A DNA stretch of 64,000 nucleotides from Pararobbsia silviterrae (GTDB lineage Bacteria > Pseudomonadota > Gammaproteobacteria > Burkholderiales > Burkholderiaceae). A program made the position numbers and the translations under genes. Location of the stretch: the NCBI RefSeq assembly GCF_003628125.1, contig NZ_RBZU01000010.1, positions 210,223 to 274,222 on the forward strand. Reading direction: 5' to 3'. The notes under the pieces were generated by a model, which saw only the letters and a program-made list of their open reading frames with translations, had not been told where the DNA came from and made no database searches. Shown piece after piece: positions 26,517 to 35,896 of this stretch (its first letter is position 1; every line of letters starts with the position of its first letter).

Positions 26517-26532
26517 CTGTGCGTACGCACAG
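26517..26532. promoter_or_regulatory. Perfect 16-bp palindrome, candidate MarR operator
   Basis: CTGTGCGTACGCACAG is a perfect dyad in the 82-bp gap between the fbpC-like stop and the MarR start. MarR proteins bind such palindromes as dimers and often repress their own gene from this position. Confidence 0.6.
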
Positions 26533-26584
26533 TGTCAAGTCGAAAGGCAGGATCGCGCAGCGCGCGCAGGGTCTTCGTCCCGCG

Positions 26585-27694
26585 TCAGTTCCGTGAATAA
26601 ATGACTGCGCCGCCTTGCAGCGAAAGTTCGACGTGTTGCCCGGCCGCGAGCGGAACCTGGCCCGATACGCGCGCCGAAATCCAGCGCGACGGGTCGCGGT
26701 CGATCTGCAGCCGAATACTCGCGTCGTGGCCGAAATACGCGATATCGGCAACCCGTGCGGCGACTGTCTGCGCGGTGCTCGCATCGGCGCGCGGCGCGCG
26801 TGAGGCTTGCGCCGCCGCGCTCGACGGCTCGATCCGGATCTGTTCGGGCCGGATCATGACTTCGACGTCGGACGAACGATCATGTCGCAGATCGGCCTGC
26901 ACGCGCACGCGGCCCAGTGCGCATTCGACGGTGCCGCCTTCGACGACGCCATCGAGCAGCACCGCCTCACCGACAAAGCGCGCAAGTGCCGAGGTCACAG
27001 GCGTCCGGTAGAGCGTTTCGGGCGTGTCGACCTGGATCAGACGCCCATGCCACATGACGGCGACTTGCGAGCCCATCGACAACGCTTCCGACTGATCGTG
27101 CGTGACGAGCAGCGCGGTCGCGCCCGACGCGGCGAGCGCGTCGGCGACGGCCTGCCGTGTTTCCTGACGCAGCGCCGTATCGAGCGCCGAAAACGGCTCG
27201 TCGAGCAACACGAGGGCCGGCGACGGCGCGAGCGCGCGGGCAAGCGCCACACGTTGCTGTTGTCCGCCCGAAAGCTGCTGCGGCGCACGCGTCGCGAACG
27301 ACGCAGGCAAACCGACCATGTCGAGCAACTCGCTCACGCGATGGCGCGCCTTGCGCTGCGCGCGCGGCAGGCCGAACACGATGTTGTCGGCGACGCTCAG
27401 ATGCGGAAACAACCCGCCTTCCTGCGGCACATAGCCGATCTGCCGCCGATCGGGCGGCAGATGCACGCCGGGCGCCGAGACGATCGTCGAGCCGACGCGG
27501 ATCGAACCCTGTTCGGCGCGATCGAATCCGCAAATCAGGCGCAGCAACGTCGTCTTGCCGCTGCCCGAAGGCCCCAGAAGCGCGACGAGACGCCCCGATG
27601 CGACGTCGAGATCGACGCCGCGTAGCACCGGCACGCCGTCGAACGAATGCGTGAGACCTGCAATGCTGATCGCGGCCATATTCGAGTTATGCAT
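26585..27694 (-). CDS. fbpC: Iron(III) ABC transporter ATPase (FbpC-like)
   Basis: The 369-residue ATPase has Walker A GPSGSGKTT near residue 41-49, a Q-loop in GYVPQEGG, signature LSGGQQQR, Walker B LVLLDEP and the switch His in LVTHDQSE. A C-terminal regulatory OB-type domain (about 235-369) is usual for FbpC/PotA-type ATPases. It powers ferric ion uptake through the permease encoded just upstream. The ATG at 27694 overlaps the permease stop by eight bases; the Met at 27679 is an alternative. It is the last gene of the iron locus. Confidence 0.92.
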   Translation of the reverse strand: MHNSNMAAISIAGLTHSFDGVPVLRGVDLDVASGRLVALLGPSGSGKTTLLRLICGFDRAEQGSIRVGSTIVSAPGVHLPPDRRQIGYVPQEGGLFPHLSVADNIVFGLPRAQRKARHRVSELLDMVGLPASFATRAPQQLSGGQQQRVALARALAPSPALVLLDEPFSALDTALRQETRQAVADALAASGATALLVTHDQSEALSMGSQVAVMWHGRLIQVDTPETLYRTPVTSALARFVGEAVLLDGVVEGGTVECALGRVRVQADLRHDRSSDVEVMIRPEQIRIEPSSAAAQASRAPRADASTAQTVAARVADIAYFGHDASIRLQIDRDPSRWISARVSGQVPLAAGQHVELSLQGGAVIYSRN

Positions 27695-29342
27695 CCTTTC
27701 CAAGTACGGCCGATCGCCCGAACAACACGATCAGCATCCAGGTCGCCGCGAGCGAGAGACCGACGAGCAGCGCCGCATACGGCGCGGCCGCGGCGAATGC
27801 GAGCGTCGACGTATCGGCCCAGACTTCGGTCGCGAGCGTATGCGTGCCGATCGGCACGAGCAGCAGCGTCGTCGTGAGTTCCGTGATGACGGTCGTGAAG
27901 ACCATCGCCGCGGCCGCGCCGAGGCCCGGGCCCGCGAGCGGCACCATGACGCGCCAGACCGCCGCGAACCAGCCGAGCCCGAGCGAGCGCGCCGTTTCTT
28001 CGAGCCGCGGCTGCGCCTGCACGAGCGCGGCGCGCACGTTGACGAGCGCGAACGGCAGGAACATCAGCGCATACGTGAGCACGAGCAATTCCCAACTCTG
28101 GTAAAGCGGACGCAACGCACGCACGGCGAGCGACACGACCGCAAGCGCGATCACGATGCCCGGAATCCCCTGCATCAGATAGACGATGCGTTCGAACAAC
28201 GTCGCCCATCGGCCGGGGTATCGCACGAGCAGCACGCCTAGCGGCAACGCGATCACGGTCGCGACAACGGCGGCCGATGCGCCGAGGCCCAACGACGCGA
28301 GCGTCGCGTCGAACACGCGGTCGAACGAGACTTCGGCGGGCGTCAACGCTTCGGCGCCCGGCTGCGTGAGCCAGAACACGATCATGCCGATCGGCACGCC
28401 GAGCGTCGCGACCGCGAGCGCGACGAAGCCCGTGAGCACGGGGACCACGCGCCAGCCGAGCGCGTAGATCACGGGCAAGCGGCGCGCGCCCCGTCCCGTC
28501 GTCTCGTATCGCGCCGCGCCGCGCACGCGGAATTCGAGGCCGATCAGAATCAGGCACAACACGATGAGCACGCACGCGAAGACGGCCGCGCCAGCGCCAT
28601 CGAACGTCGTGCGGTATTCCGCATAGATCTCGGTCGTAAACGTGCGGAAGCGCAGCAGCGTGAACGCCCCGAATTCCGAGAGCACACCGAGCGCGACGAG
28701 CAACATGCCGCCGAACAACGCGGGCCGCAGTTGCGGCACGATCACGCGCGCGAACACGACCCACGGGCCGCAGCCAAGCGCGCGCGCCGATTCCTCGAGC
28801 GACGGATCCATCCCGCGCAACGCGGCGGCGACGGGTAAATACACAAGCGGGTAGTACGAACACGTGATGACGATCAGCGCGCCCGCGAAGTCCTGTAGAT
28901 CGAGACTCAGCGACACCCACGCGTAGCTCGAAATGAAAGCGGGCACCGCGAGCGGAATCGCGACGAGAACCGCCCACATGCGTCGGCCGGGCAAGCGCGT
29001 GCGTTCGACGAACCAGGCGGCCGCGGTCCCGATGACGGCCGACGCGGCCGTCGCGCTGACGACGATCAGCACGGTGTTCCAAAGCAGTTCGCCGACGAGC
29101 GGCCGCCAAACGAGATCGCGGATATCGTCGAGCGAGAACTCGCCCGCGCGCAGGACCGTATAGACCAAAGGCGACAGCACCCACAGCGCGAGCAGCGCGC
29201 AGATGCCGAACAGCGCCCACGGCGCGCGTTTCGCGCGCCGTGCCGCGGGTGCATCGAGCGGCGCGGGCAAAGAGGCCGCGATCGGCTGCGAAGTCGGCTG
29301 TGAGGTCGACTTCGCAGTCGGCTGTGAAGCGCCCGCGTCCAT
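27687..29342 (-). CDS. fbpB: Iron(III) ABC transporter permease (FbpB-like, fused double module)
   Basis: The 551-residue protein has about 12 membrane helices in two homologous halves. Each half carries the EAA loop (GMDPSLEESARALGCGPWVVFARVIVPQLRPAL and AQPRLEETARSLGLGWFAAVWRVMVPLAGPGL) that docks the ATPase. This is the fused architecture of FbpB/SfuB-type ferric permeases. Its start overlaps the stop of the binding-protein gene by one base (TGATG). The N-terminal tail is rich in Ser-Gln-Pro-Thr. Confidence 0.94.
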   Translation of the reverse strand: MDAGASQPTAKSTSQPTSQPIAASLPAPLDAPAARRAKRAPWALFGICALLALWVLSPLVYTVLRAGEFSLDDIRDLVWRPLVGELLWNTVLIVVSATAASAVIGTAAAWFVERTRLPGRRMWAVLVAIPLAVPAFISSYAWVSLSLDLQDFAGALIVITCSYYPLVYLPVAAALRGMDPSLEESARALGCGPWVVFARVIVPQLRPALFGGMLLVALGVLSEFGAFTLLRFRTFTTEIYAEYRTTFDGAGAAVFACVLIVLCLILIGLEFRVRGAARYETTGRGARRLPVIYALGWRVVPVLTGFVALAVATLGVPIGMIVFWLTQPGAEALTPAEVSFDRVFDATLASLGLGASAAVVATVIALPLGVLLVRYPGRWATLFERIVYLMQGIPGIVIALAVVSLAVRALRPLYQSWELLVLTYALMFLPFALVNVRAALVQAQPRLEETARSLGLGWFAAVWRVMVPLAGPGLGAAAAMVFTTVITELTTTLLLVPIGTHTLATEVWADTSTLAFAAAAPYAALLVGLSLAATWMLIVLFGRSAVLGKDA

Positions 29343-30370
29343 CAAAGCAGACCGGCCTCGCGCAGCAGCTTCGCCGCCTGGCTGTCGTCGCCAAGCTTCT
29401 GCACGTCGATCGGCGGCGGGCTCAACTGATCGAACGGCTTGAGGATCGGATCGGCCGCGACGCCGGGCCGTAGCGGATATTCGAAGTCGATATGGCTGGC
29501 GGCCATGAGCTTCTGCGCACGTTCGCTGACGAGATAGGCGAGGAACTGCTGCGCCGCGTCACCGTTCTTCGACGCCTTGAGCGCCGCCGCGCCCGAGACG
29601 ACGACGAGTGCGCCGACATCGCCGGCCGGGAAGTGATAGATCGCGCTATGCGTCGCCGCGTCGCCGATGCCCACATGCAGACGCGCCCAGTAATAGTTGT
29701 TGATGATGCCCGTCGCGACCGCGCCGCGATTGACGGCCGCCACGACGCCTTCGTCGTCGTCGAACATCTGCGCGTTGGTCTTGAGGCCCTTGAGCCAGGC
29801 GACCGTCGCATCGTGACCCTTCGTCGCGAGCACCGCGCTCACGAGCGGCAGGAAGTCGGCATCGCTCGGCGCAATGCCGACCTTGCCCTTCCATTGCGGC
29901 TGCGCGAGATCGAGCAGAGAGGCCGGCAGCTGCGATGCCTGAACCTTCGTCGTGTTGTAGGCGAGCACGTTCTCGCGCGCGACGACGCCGAGCCACGCGC
30001 CGGTCGGCGAGTTGTAGTGCTCGGGCACGGTCTTGAGCGTGTCGGCCTGCACGGGTGCGAGCAGGCCCTTCTCCTCGAGCAACAGGAGTTCGGGCGAATT
30101 CTCGGTCAAGTAGACGTCGGCGGGCGTCGCCGCGCCTTCGGCGACGAGCTGCGCGGCGAGCGCGGGACCTTCGCCGTCGCGCACGCGAACCGAAATGCCC
30201 GAGGCCTTCTCGAAGTCCTTGGCGAGCATTTCAGTCAATTGCTCGTGCTGCGCGCTGTACAACGTCAACGTCGCGGCGCCCGCTTGCATCGCGAAGCAGG
30301 CCGCGGCGACGCCGGCGAGCGCGAATCGCACAGGGAGGCGGCGAACCGGATTGAGCCACGAAAAGGCCAT
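29342..30370 (-). CDS. fbpA: Iron(III) ABC transporter periplasmic binding protein (FbpA-like)
   Basis: The 342-residue protein has a cleavable signal peptide ending AGAATL (about residues 1-33). It then shows the FbpA pattern: TLYSAQHEQLTEMLAKDFEKASGI, TPADVYLTENSPELLLLEEKGLL, and the paired tyrosines in GIINNYYW near residue 222 that coordinate ferric ion. The C-terminal HIDFEYPLRPGV is also typical. It captures ferric iron in the periplasm for FbpB/FbpC. The start at 30370 has an AGGACATC site, and a 69-bp gap separates it from the peroxidase gene. Confidence 0.94.
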   Translation of the reverse strand: MAFSWLNPVRRLPVRFALAGVAAACFAMQAGAATLTLYSAQHEQLTEMLAKDFEKASGISVRVRDGEGPALAAQLVAEGAATPADVYLTENSPELLLLEEKGLLAPVQADTLKTVPEHYNSPTGAWLGVVARENVLAYNTTKVQASQLPASLLDLAQPQWKGKVGIAPSDADFLPLVSAVLATKGHDATVAWLKGLKTNAQMFDDDEGVVAAVNRGAVATGIINNYYWARLHVGIGDAATHSAIYHFPAGDVGALVVVSGAAALKASKNGDAAQQFLAYLVSERAQKLMAASHIDFEYPLRPGVAADPILKPFDQLSPPPIDVQKLGDDSQAAKLLREAGLL

Positions 30371-30439
30371 ATCGATGTCCTGAGAGAGAAAGTAGAAGTG
30401 TTGTGACGACAGATACAGATACGTGGATACCGTGCCCGA

Positions 30440-32014
30440 TCAGGCTTCGAACAACGCGGCGCCGATAAACGAACCGGGCTTCGCACCGGGCGGCAACGCG
30501 AAAATCGCGCTGCCGACATGGGTCGTGAACTGATTCATCAGGTCGGTCGCGGCGAGCCGCGCGTTGATCGGGACAAAAGCCGCGCGCGGGTCGCGCTGAT
30601 GCGCGACGAACAGCAATCCCGCGTCGTATTCGAGTTCCTGGCGCCACGGCGGCCAGCGCTCGATATAGAAGTTCGCGCCGTCGTTGTACGAATACGACCG
30701 GCGCAACAGCTGCATGCCGTTGTTCTGTGCGCGATTCGACAAGCGCACGTGCGAGTTCTCGGGAATCACGGGATTGCCGTGCGGATCCTTCGCGTCGAAA
30801 TCGAGCGCATCGAATTCCTTCTGTTTGCCGAGCGGCGCGCCCGAGTACTTGTGACGGCCGAACACCGCCTCCTGGAAGCTGACCTCGGTGTTGTCCCAGT
30901 GTTCGAGCGTGATCCGGATCCGGCGAAACACCGTATAGGTGCCGCCGCGCATCCATGCGGGTCCTTCGTCGCCGGCCCAGATGAATTTCTCCATCGCGGC
31001 CGGATCGCGCGTCGGCGGATTGTTCGTGCCGTCGCGAAAGCCCATCAGATTGCGCGCGGTCGTGCCGTCGCCGGGCTGCGACAGAAAGCCCGACTGAACC
31101 CACTTGATCTGCGCCTTGCCGTTCGCGAGCCGCGCGAGCTGACGCACCGCATGGAACGCGACCTGCGCATCGTTCGCGCACGCCTGAATGCAGAGATCGC
31201 CGCCGCTCTTTTCCTTGACGATCTGGTCGCCGTTGAAACGCGGCAGATCGACAAGCGCGTCGGGCCGGTGCTTCGCGATGCCGAACCGGTCGATACCGTC
31301 GCGCGTGAACAGCGTCGGCCCCAAACCGAACGTGAGCGTCAAGCGCGCGGGACCGAGACCGAGCGCTTCGGCCGAGTCCTCATAAATCGCTGCGCCATAC
31401 GCGGGCGTCGATGCGCCGCCGTACCCGTCGCCGTTCGCCGCCCCGCCTGCGTTCACATCCGGGGCACTCGCACCTTGCGCCGTGTCGGGCAAGGTCGACA
31501 TGGCGCCGAGTTCGGCGTTGTCGCCCGAGGCCGCCTGCGCGCCCGCACCCGCGACCGAGGCGGACGCCGTATCGGGATCGATCGGCTTGGCCGTGTCGCC
31601 GCGCGTCAGACGCGCCGACGCATCGGTCCAGGCCTTGAGCAGCGCGATCAGGTCGGCGCGCTCGTGCGTCGTCACGTCGAACGCCGCGAAATACGTATGC
31701 GTCTGCTGCGGCGTGACAATGCCCGCCTGATGCTCGCCATAGAACGGCTCGACCTGTGCGGCGGCCGCCGTATTCGCGCGCGCGCCCGGCGCGTGGGAAG
31801 ACGGCTCGGTCGCGGCCTGCGCGATCCCCGTCATGCCCAGGCCCGCGCCGGCGGCGGCAAGTCCGCCGGCCTTCAGAAAAGCGCGCCGCGACGTCGGCCC
31901 GCCAGAAAACGGACAACCCGCCTGGGCGGGTTCCGTGGCGCTCGACCGAGCGTCTGCGTCGGGATCCGCCGCGCTCGCGCGCGGCGGATCGTCGGATTGC
32001 TTCGGGGTGTTCAT
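30440..32014 (-). CDS. efeB: EfeB-type Dyp peroxidase / deferrochelatase, Tat-exported
   Basis: The 524-residue haem protein has a Tat signal (SRRAFLKAGG at about 43-52), the Dyp motif GFRDGTNNP near 323 and a likely haem-ligand His in FGRHKYSGAPLG near 386. The YIERWPPWRQELEYDAGLLFVAHQRDP segment is conserved. An Ala/Gly/Ser-rich insert at about 150-215 makes it longer than typical EfeB. In EfeUOB systems EfeB oxidises ferrous iron or releases iron from haem. Here it sits with an Fbp importer instead of EfeU/EfeO. Its ATG overlaps the upstream propeller stop (ATGA). Confidence 0.93.
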   Translation of the reverse strand: MNTPKQSDDPPRASAADPDADARSSATEPAQAGCPFSGGPTSRRAFLKAGGLAAAGAGLGMTGIAQAATEPSSHAPGARANTAAAAQVEPFYGEHQAGIVTPQQTHTYFAAFDVTTHERADLIALLKAWTDASARLTRGDTAKPIDPDTASASVAGAGAQAASGDNAELGAMSTLPDTAQGASAPDVNAGGAANGDGYGGASTPAYGAAIYEDSAEALGLGPARLTLTFGLGPTLFTRDGIDRFGIAKHRPDALVDLPRFNGDQIVKEKSGGDLCIQACANDAQVAFHAVRQLARLANGKAQIKWVQSGFLSQPGDGTTARNLMGFRDGTNNPPTRDPAAMEKFIWAGDEGPAWMRGGTYTVFRRIRITLEHWDNTEVSFQEAVFGRHKYSGAPLGKQKEFDALDFDAKDPHGNPVIPENSHVRLSNRAQNNGMQLLRRSYSYNDGANFYIERWPPWRQELEYDAGLLFVAHQRDPRAAFVPINARLAATDLMNQFTTHVGSAIFALPPGAKPGSFIGAALFEA

Positions 32015-33195
32015 CGTGCGAGTACCAGTGTGTTCACATCGTCTTCCACGTAGTAGAAGCCATCCCCTTCAGGCGTCATCACGATGCCGAACAGATCGCC
32101 GTTGCCCGGGGGCGATTGGGCCTTGTCCGTATCGATCCAGCGCGCATAGATTTGTCGGCCGTTCTCGGGGTCGATCTCCACGACCTTACCATTGAGCCCG
32201 TTCGTCACGAGCAAATGACCCGCGGGCGTCAGGCACATCGCGAGCGGACGCTGGAGCAGACCGTCGGCCGTCAGCGTGCGGCCGACGCCGGCGCTCGTGT
32301 CGCGCGTGAGCGCATCCTCGATCACACTGATCCGGTTGCCGATCGCGTCGGACACGTAGAGCTTGCCGTCCTTGAACGCGACGCCCGTCGGTCCGATCAG
32401 GAAGACGCCTCGGTCGGCGCGCTCGGAGAAGCCGCTCGCGACGATCGTCTGGTTCTTGACGACCGGCGGCTTGCCGGCCTCGATCGCGAGATCGACGCGC
32501 AAGACGGTCGCTTGCTTGAACACGGGCGGATCGACGTAGCCCGTGACCTTGCCGACGCCGAAGCCCGCATTGCTGATGAAGAGCGACGCCGTATCGCCGT
32601 TGTCGACGACGGCCATATTGCCCCACGGATCGTTGATGTTCTCGCCCGAGAACACGGTTGCGAGGTTGCCCTGCATATCAAAGACGAGCAGGCAGCCCGA
32701 ACCCTTCGTATCGGTCGTGCCGTCGTTGCTCGGCGTACTGCCGACGACGACCCAGCCGCTCTTGAGCACGGTCATCGCGGTCGACAACCCCACGCCGCCC
32801 GGGCATTCCTTGAGATCGTGCGGCACGTTCGCGAACAGCGAGAGCTTTTGCGTCGCGGGGTTGTAGTCGACGATCGTCGTGCCGACGCCCTGAAGATTGG
32901 CCGCGTTGTTGAAATTGTCGATCAGCACGTCGTTGCGCTGAACCTTGCCCGCCGTAATCGGCGAGATCGCAAGCGCGTACGGATTCTGGTCGCCGTTGTC
33001 GGGTACGGTCGACGTCACGGTCTGCTGTTGGTGGATCGTCTCGAGCAGGCCTTGCGGATCGGCGCTCGCCGTCGCGGGCACGAGCAGCGCCGCACAGCAC
33101 GCCGCGATCGCCGCAGCGGCAAACGCACGCGCTCGGTGCGCGACGCCGCGGTGCGCGCGCAATGTCTTCGGGTTCGAAAGGGCGGAGTGCTTCAT
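32011..33195 (-). CDS. Exported NHL/YncE-like beta-propeller protein of the iron locus
   Basis: The 394-residue protein has a signal peptide ending ATASADP and then repeats of about 45-60 residues resembling NHL/YncE propeller blades (GVGTTIVDYNPATQKLSLFANVP, GPTGVAFKDGKLYVSDAIGNRISVIE, RPLAMCLTPAGHLLVTNGLNGKVVEIDPENG). It should be periplasmic. The gene is translationally coupled to efeB (ATGA) and lies 68 bp after the porin gene, which ties it to iron uptake. Its role could be docking or handling of an iron ligand, but nothing in the sequence proves that. Confidence 0.78.
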   Translation of the reverse strand: MKHSALSNPKTLRAHRGVAHRARAFAAAAIAACCAALLVPATASADPQGLLETIHQQQTVTSTVPDNGDQNPYALAISPITAGKVQRNDVLIDNFNNAANLQGVGTTIVDYNPATQKLSLFANVPHDLKECPGGVGLSTAMTVLKSGWVVVGSTPSNDGTTDTKGSGCLLVFDMQGNLATVFSGENINDPWGNMAVVDNGDTASLFISNAGFGVGKVTGYVDPPVFKQATVLRVDLAIEAGKPPVVKNQTIVASGFSERADRGVFLIGPTGVAFKDGKLYVSDAIGNRISVIEDALTRDTSAGVGRTLTADGLLQRPLAMCLTPAGHLLVTNGLNGKVVEIDPENGRQIYARWIDTDKAQSPPGNGDLFGIVMTPEGDGFYYVEDDVNTLVLAR

Positions 33196-33263
33196 CGCTT
33201 CACTTCCTGAATATCGGTCAATAAAAGTCATTGTCATGGTCGGTCCCGGCGCGCACGCTCGGG

Positions 33264-34784
33264 TTAGAACGTGATGTTGGTTCGCAGCCCGAGCACGAGC
33301 TCGTTCTTGATCTTTTCGGTCGGGTCATTGGGGTTGACGATCCCGCCGCCCGGGTTAAACGTGTACTGCACGTCGGCCTGCAGCATCCACCATGGCGTGA
33401 CCTGGTACTGATACGTCGCTTCGAGCACGGTTTCCGAGCTGCGCAGCAACGCATACGTACCGGGGTTTTCGTCGATGAAATCCTGATCCGATTGGCGCAC
33501 GCGATCGCTGACCTTGATATACGTCAGCGCGAGGCCGAGCGAGTCGTTGTCGCGGCCCGCGAACGGCGCCTTGAGCGTGGCGCCGAGGTTCGCGCTCGCG
33601 CGCACGAAGTTCTGGTCGGTCGGCGCGTACATCACGCGCGCGAACACGCCGAGCGCCTTCGGCTCGCCCGGATCGGGCCGCCAGACCATTTGGTCCGCGA
33701 CCGCGTAGATGCTGTAGTCGCCGTTATGCGGCGCGCCGATGCCGTTGCTGGCGCTGCTCACGAGCGGGATGCCGTTCGTGTCGAAGCGCTGATCGGCAAA
33801 TGTGCCATTGTGGTACCACGCACCGACCTTGTACATGCCGGGCAGCGCGTTGTTGTTACTGCCGTTCGAACCGAAATCCATATCGCCGTCGATCGGCTGA
33901 TTGATCCCGTATTGCAGTTCGCCGATGAACAGCGTGCCGCCGCTCAGGCTGAAGTTCGTGCCGCTGTTGTCGGGACGATTGCCCGACGGATCGCCCGCGT
34001 ACACGCCGAACAAGCCGGTCAGCGACGGCGTGATCTGGCCGCGCGCACGCACGCCGAGGCCCGACAGCGGATAGGCGGGGCCGCCCGACGGAAGATCGTA
34101 CGACGGCACGCCCGGCCAGCCGAACATCGTGTTCATGAACGTCGCGGCATACGTGCTGACCATGAATTCCTGGTCGATGCTCTGCTGACCGATCTTGAAG
34201 TCGAGCTTCTTGTTCAGGAACGACTGTTGATACCAGAGTTCCCAGAGACGCGTGCCAGCCGGCGCTTCGATGCCGCTCGCCGTATTGAGGCTGTCGAGGT
34301 AGTACGTGCTCAGGCTGCGGCCGTGGATCTGCTCGGCGCTCACATTGAACAGACCGCCCTGAAGGCCGAACGCCTTTTGCGTGTCCATCTGCAGCGTCGC
34401 GACCGTCAGGCCGTCGTACGTGTAGCCCTTCTGCGTGCCGCCCGTCACGTTGCCCATCAGTTCGCTGGTTTCAGTCAACTGAAACGTGATGCCCTCGCGG
34501 CCGAGGAACGACCGGAGCCCCCCCATGTCGCCCAGCAACTGCTGGCGCGCCCAGATCCCCGAGAAAAAATCGGTCGGCTGAGCCTTGATCGCGGTATCCG
34601 CTTCGGGCGCCGCAATGGCGTCGGGATTGGCCGTGCTGGGATCGTCGGCCATCGCGGGCGTCGCGCTTGCAAACGCGACAGCGCAGGCCGAAGCGAGCAA
34701 ACCCCGCTTGCAGAGTCGAGGCGACAGTCGACCCTGACGGGTCGTCGCGGCTTTACGCACGAGGCGCGGGCGTGTGCTGGTCAT
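33264..34784 (-). CDS. OprB-family outer-membrane porin
   Basis: The 506-residue protein has a signal peptide ending ATPAMADD and the OprB signature: GDMGGLRSFLGREGITFQLTETSELMGNVTGGTQKGYTYDGLTVATLQMDTQ, LWELWYQQSF, DFKIGQQSIDQEFM and a terminal RTNITF strand. OprB porins usually pass sugars, but this one heads a Fur-box iron operon. It is the first gene after the Fur box at 34936-34954, so it may admit a small iron complex. The start has a strong AAGGAAG site. The true substrate needs experiment. Confidence 0.9.
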   Translation of the reverse strand: MTSTRPRLVRKAATTRQGRLSPRLCKRGLLASACAVAFASATPAMADDPSTANPDAIAAPEADTAIKAQPTDFFSGIWARQQLLGDMGGLRSFLGREGITFQLTETSELMGNVTGGTQKGYTYDGLTVATLQMDTQKAFGLQGGLFNVSAEQIHGRSLSTYYLDSLNTASGIEAPAGTRLWELWYQQSFLNKKLDFKIGQQSIDQEFMVSTYAATFMNTMFGWPGVPSYDLPSGGPAYPLSGLGVRARGQITPSLTGLFGVYAGDPSGNRPDNSGTNFSLSGGTLFIGELQYGINQPIDGDMDFGSNGSNNNALPGMYKVGAWYHNGTFADQRFDTNGIPLVSSASNGIGAPHNGDYSIYAVADQMVWRPDPGEPKALGVFARVMYAPTDQNFVRASANLGATLKAPFAGRDNDSLGLALTYIKVSDRVRQSDQDFIDENPGTYALLRSSETVLEATYQYQVTPWWMLQADVQYTFNPGGGIVNPNDPTEKIKNELVLGLRTNITF

Positions 34785-35488
34785 TCGTCTTCCTTATTGT
34801 CGGCGTGGATATTCCACACGTGGCACATGCTTGACGGCCCCTGGAAATATCTGTATTTCCGGTCGGCCCGTTTGAATGAGCTAAGAACGGAACGAAAAAA
34901 TGGTATCGAGTGCGCATTAAACTGTCAACGCAAATACGAATGATTACCATTGCCAAGGACAGGACCGCGGCTTTTTAGACAATCATCAATATTCATTAGC
35001 TTTCAAATATCTTTCCGGATAATGCAAAACACTGAAATCCGTATGGATTCAATACTCACATCCGATGACAAACGATTGCGTCTGCGATCCGTCCCGCGCG
35101 GGCCCATAAGGCACGCGGCAAGCGCCGGAGGCGGCGCGCGCGCAATCCGCAGCAGGCACTTCAGATCGAAATCGTTTCCGGCGTGTGACAGCTTCGCGGA
35201 AATCGTCGATTCGAAAAATAATTGAATGGGATCTGAAAGATCGATGTATTTGGAGGCAGTGTGCCGAATTGCAACATTTCGGCATACGCTAAAGATTTAA
35301 TCGGATTTATCTGATTAATCAGATCTAAAGAATCGACGGAAATCGACCGGGCGGCCGAATCGATTTTTTCAGCACGCGGATATTACGAACTGAAAGACAT
35401 TATTTTTTAATAAAATACTTCACGGGCGCGCGCATTTTGAAACCGATCTATCTCGTACGCGCCGCCCCGAGGCTTCGCACGCGTGCGA
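34785..35488. other. AT-richer intergenic region with iron-operon promoter
   Basis: About 700 bp hold no supported gene. Next to the porin is the Fur box described separately. A perfect 16-bp dyad, ATCTGATTAATCAGAT, lies at 35309-35324. AT-rich runs at 35205-35225 and 35395-35415 follow the 3' end of the DUF1304 gene. A dyad, TCGCACGCGTGCGA, lies near 35474-35487. The overall GC drop is marked compared with the coding flanks. Confidence 0.6.
34936..34954 (-). promoter_or_regulatory. Fur box of the iron-import operon
   Basis: Read on the minus strand, the core AATGGTAATCATT differs in one of 13 positions from the central part of the Fur consensus, and about 13 of 19 positions match the full consensus. 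It lies about 150 bp upstream of the porin start, a normal operator distance. Iron repletion would therefore shut the operon off through Fur. Confidence 0.72.
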
Positions 35489-35845
35489 TCAGATGCCGAA
35501 GTAACGCGCCGCCAGCGCGAGCAAGGCGGGCACGGTCTGCACGAGCGCGATCCGCGGCGAGACGGTCCATGCGCCCCAGATGCCGGCGACACCGACGCAG
35601 CCGAGCGCATAGGCTGCAAACGCGGTCGAGAGCCGCGGATCGGACAGCGCGAAGCCGAGCAACAACGCGACCACGAGGAACAGGTTGTAGAGCCCCTGGT
35701 TCGACGCCATCGGCGCGGTCTGTTCGACGAGCGCCTGCGGCATCCGGAACACGCGCGCCGCGCGCCGTTTCCAGAAGACCATCTCGAGCAGCACGATGTA
35801 CAGATGGATCAGCACGACGATCAGATAAAGGATCTTCGCGATCAT
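35489..35845 (-). CDS. DUF1304 small membrane protein
   Basis: The 118-residue inner-membrane protein has four hydrophobic helices and the DUF1304 layout: LIHLYIVLLEMVFWKRRAARVFRM, then MASNQGLYNLFLVVALLLG and a C-terminal QTVPALLALAARYFGI. Function is unknown for the family. It lies 51 bp downstream of the GNAT gene on the same strand, so the two may be co-transcribed. Confidence 0.92.
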   Translation of the reverse strand: MIAKILYLIVVLIHLYIVLLEMVFWKRRAARVFRMPQALVEQTAPMASNQGLYNLFLVVALLLGFALSDPRLSTAFAAYALGCVGVAGIWGAWTVSPRIALVQTVPALLALAARYFGI

Positions 35846-35896
35846 GGCGTCTCTCGGCGTGTCAGGTAGGCGGGTTCAAATGGGACGGGCATCGTG

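Noticed and set aside
34475..34672. Small minus-strand frame inside the porin gene
   Set aside because: It is an alternative-frame shadow of the porin gene.
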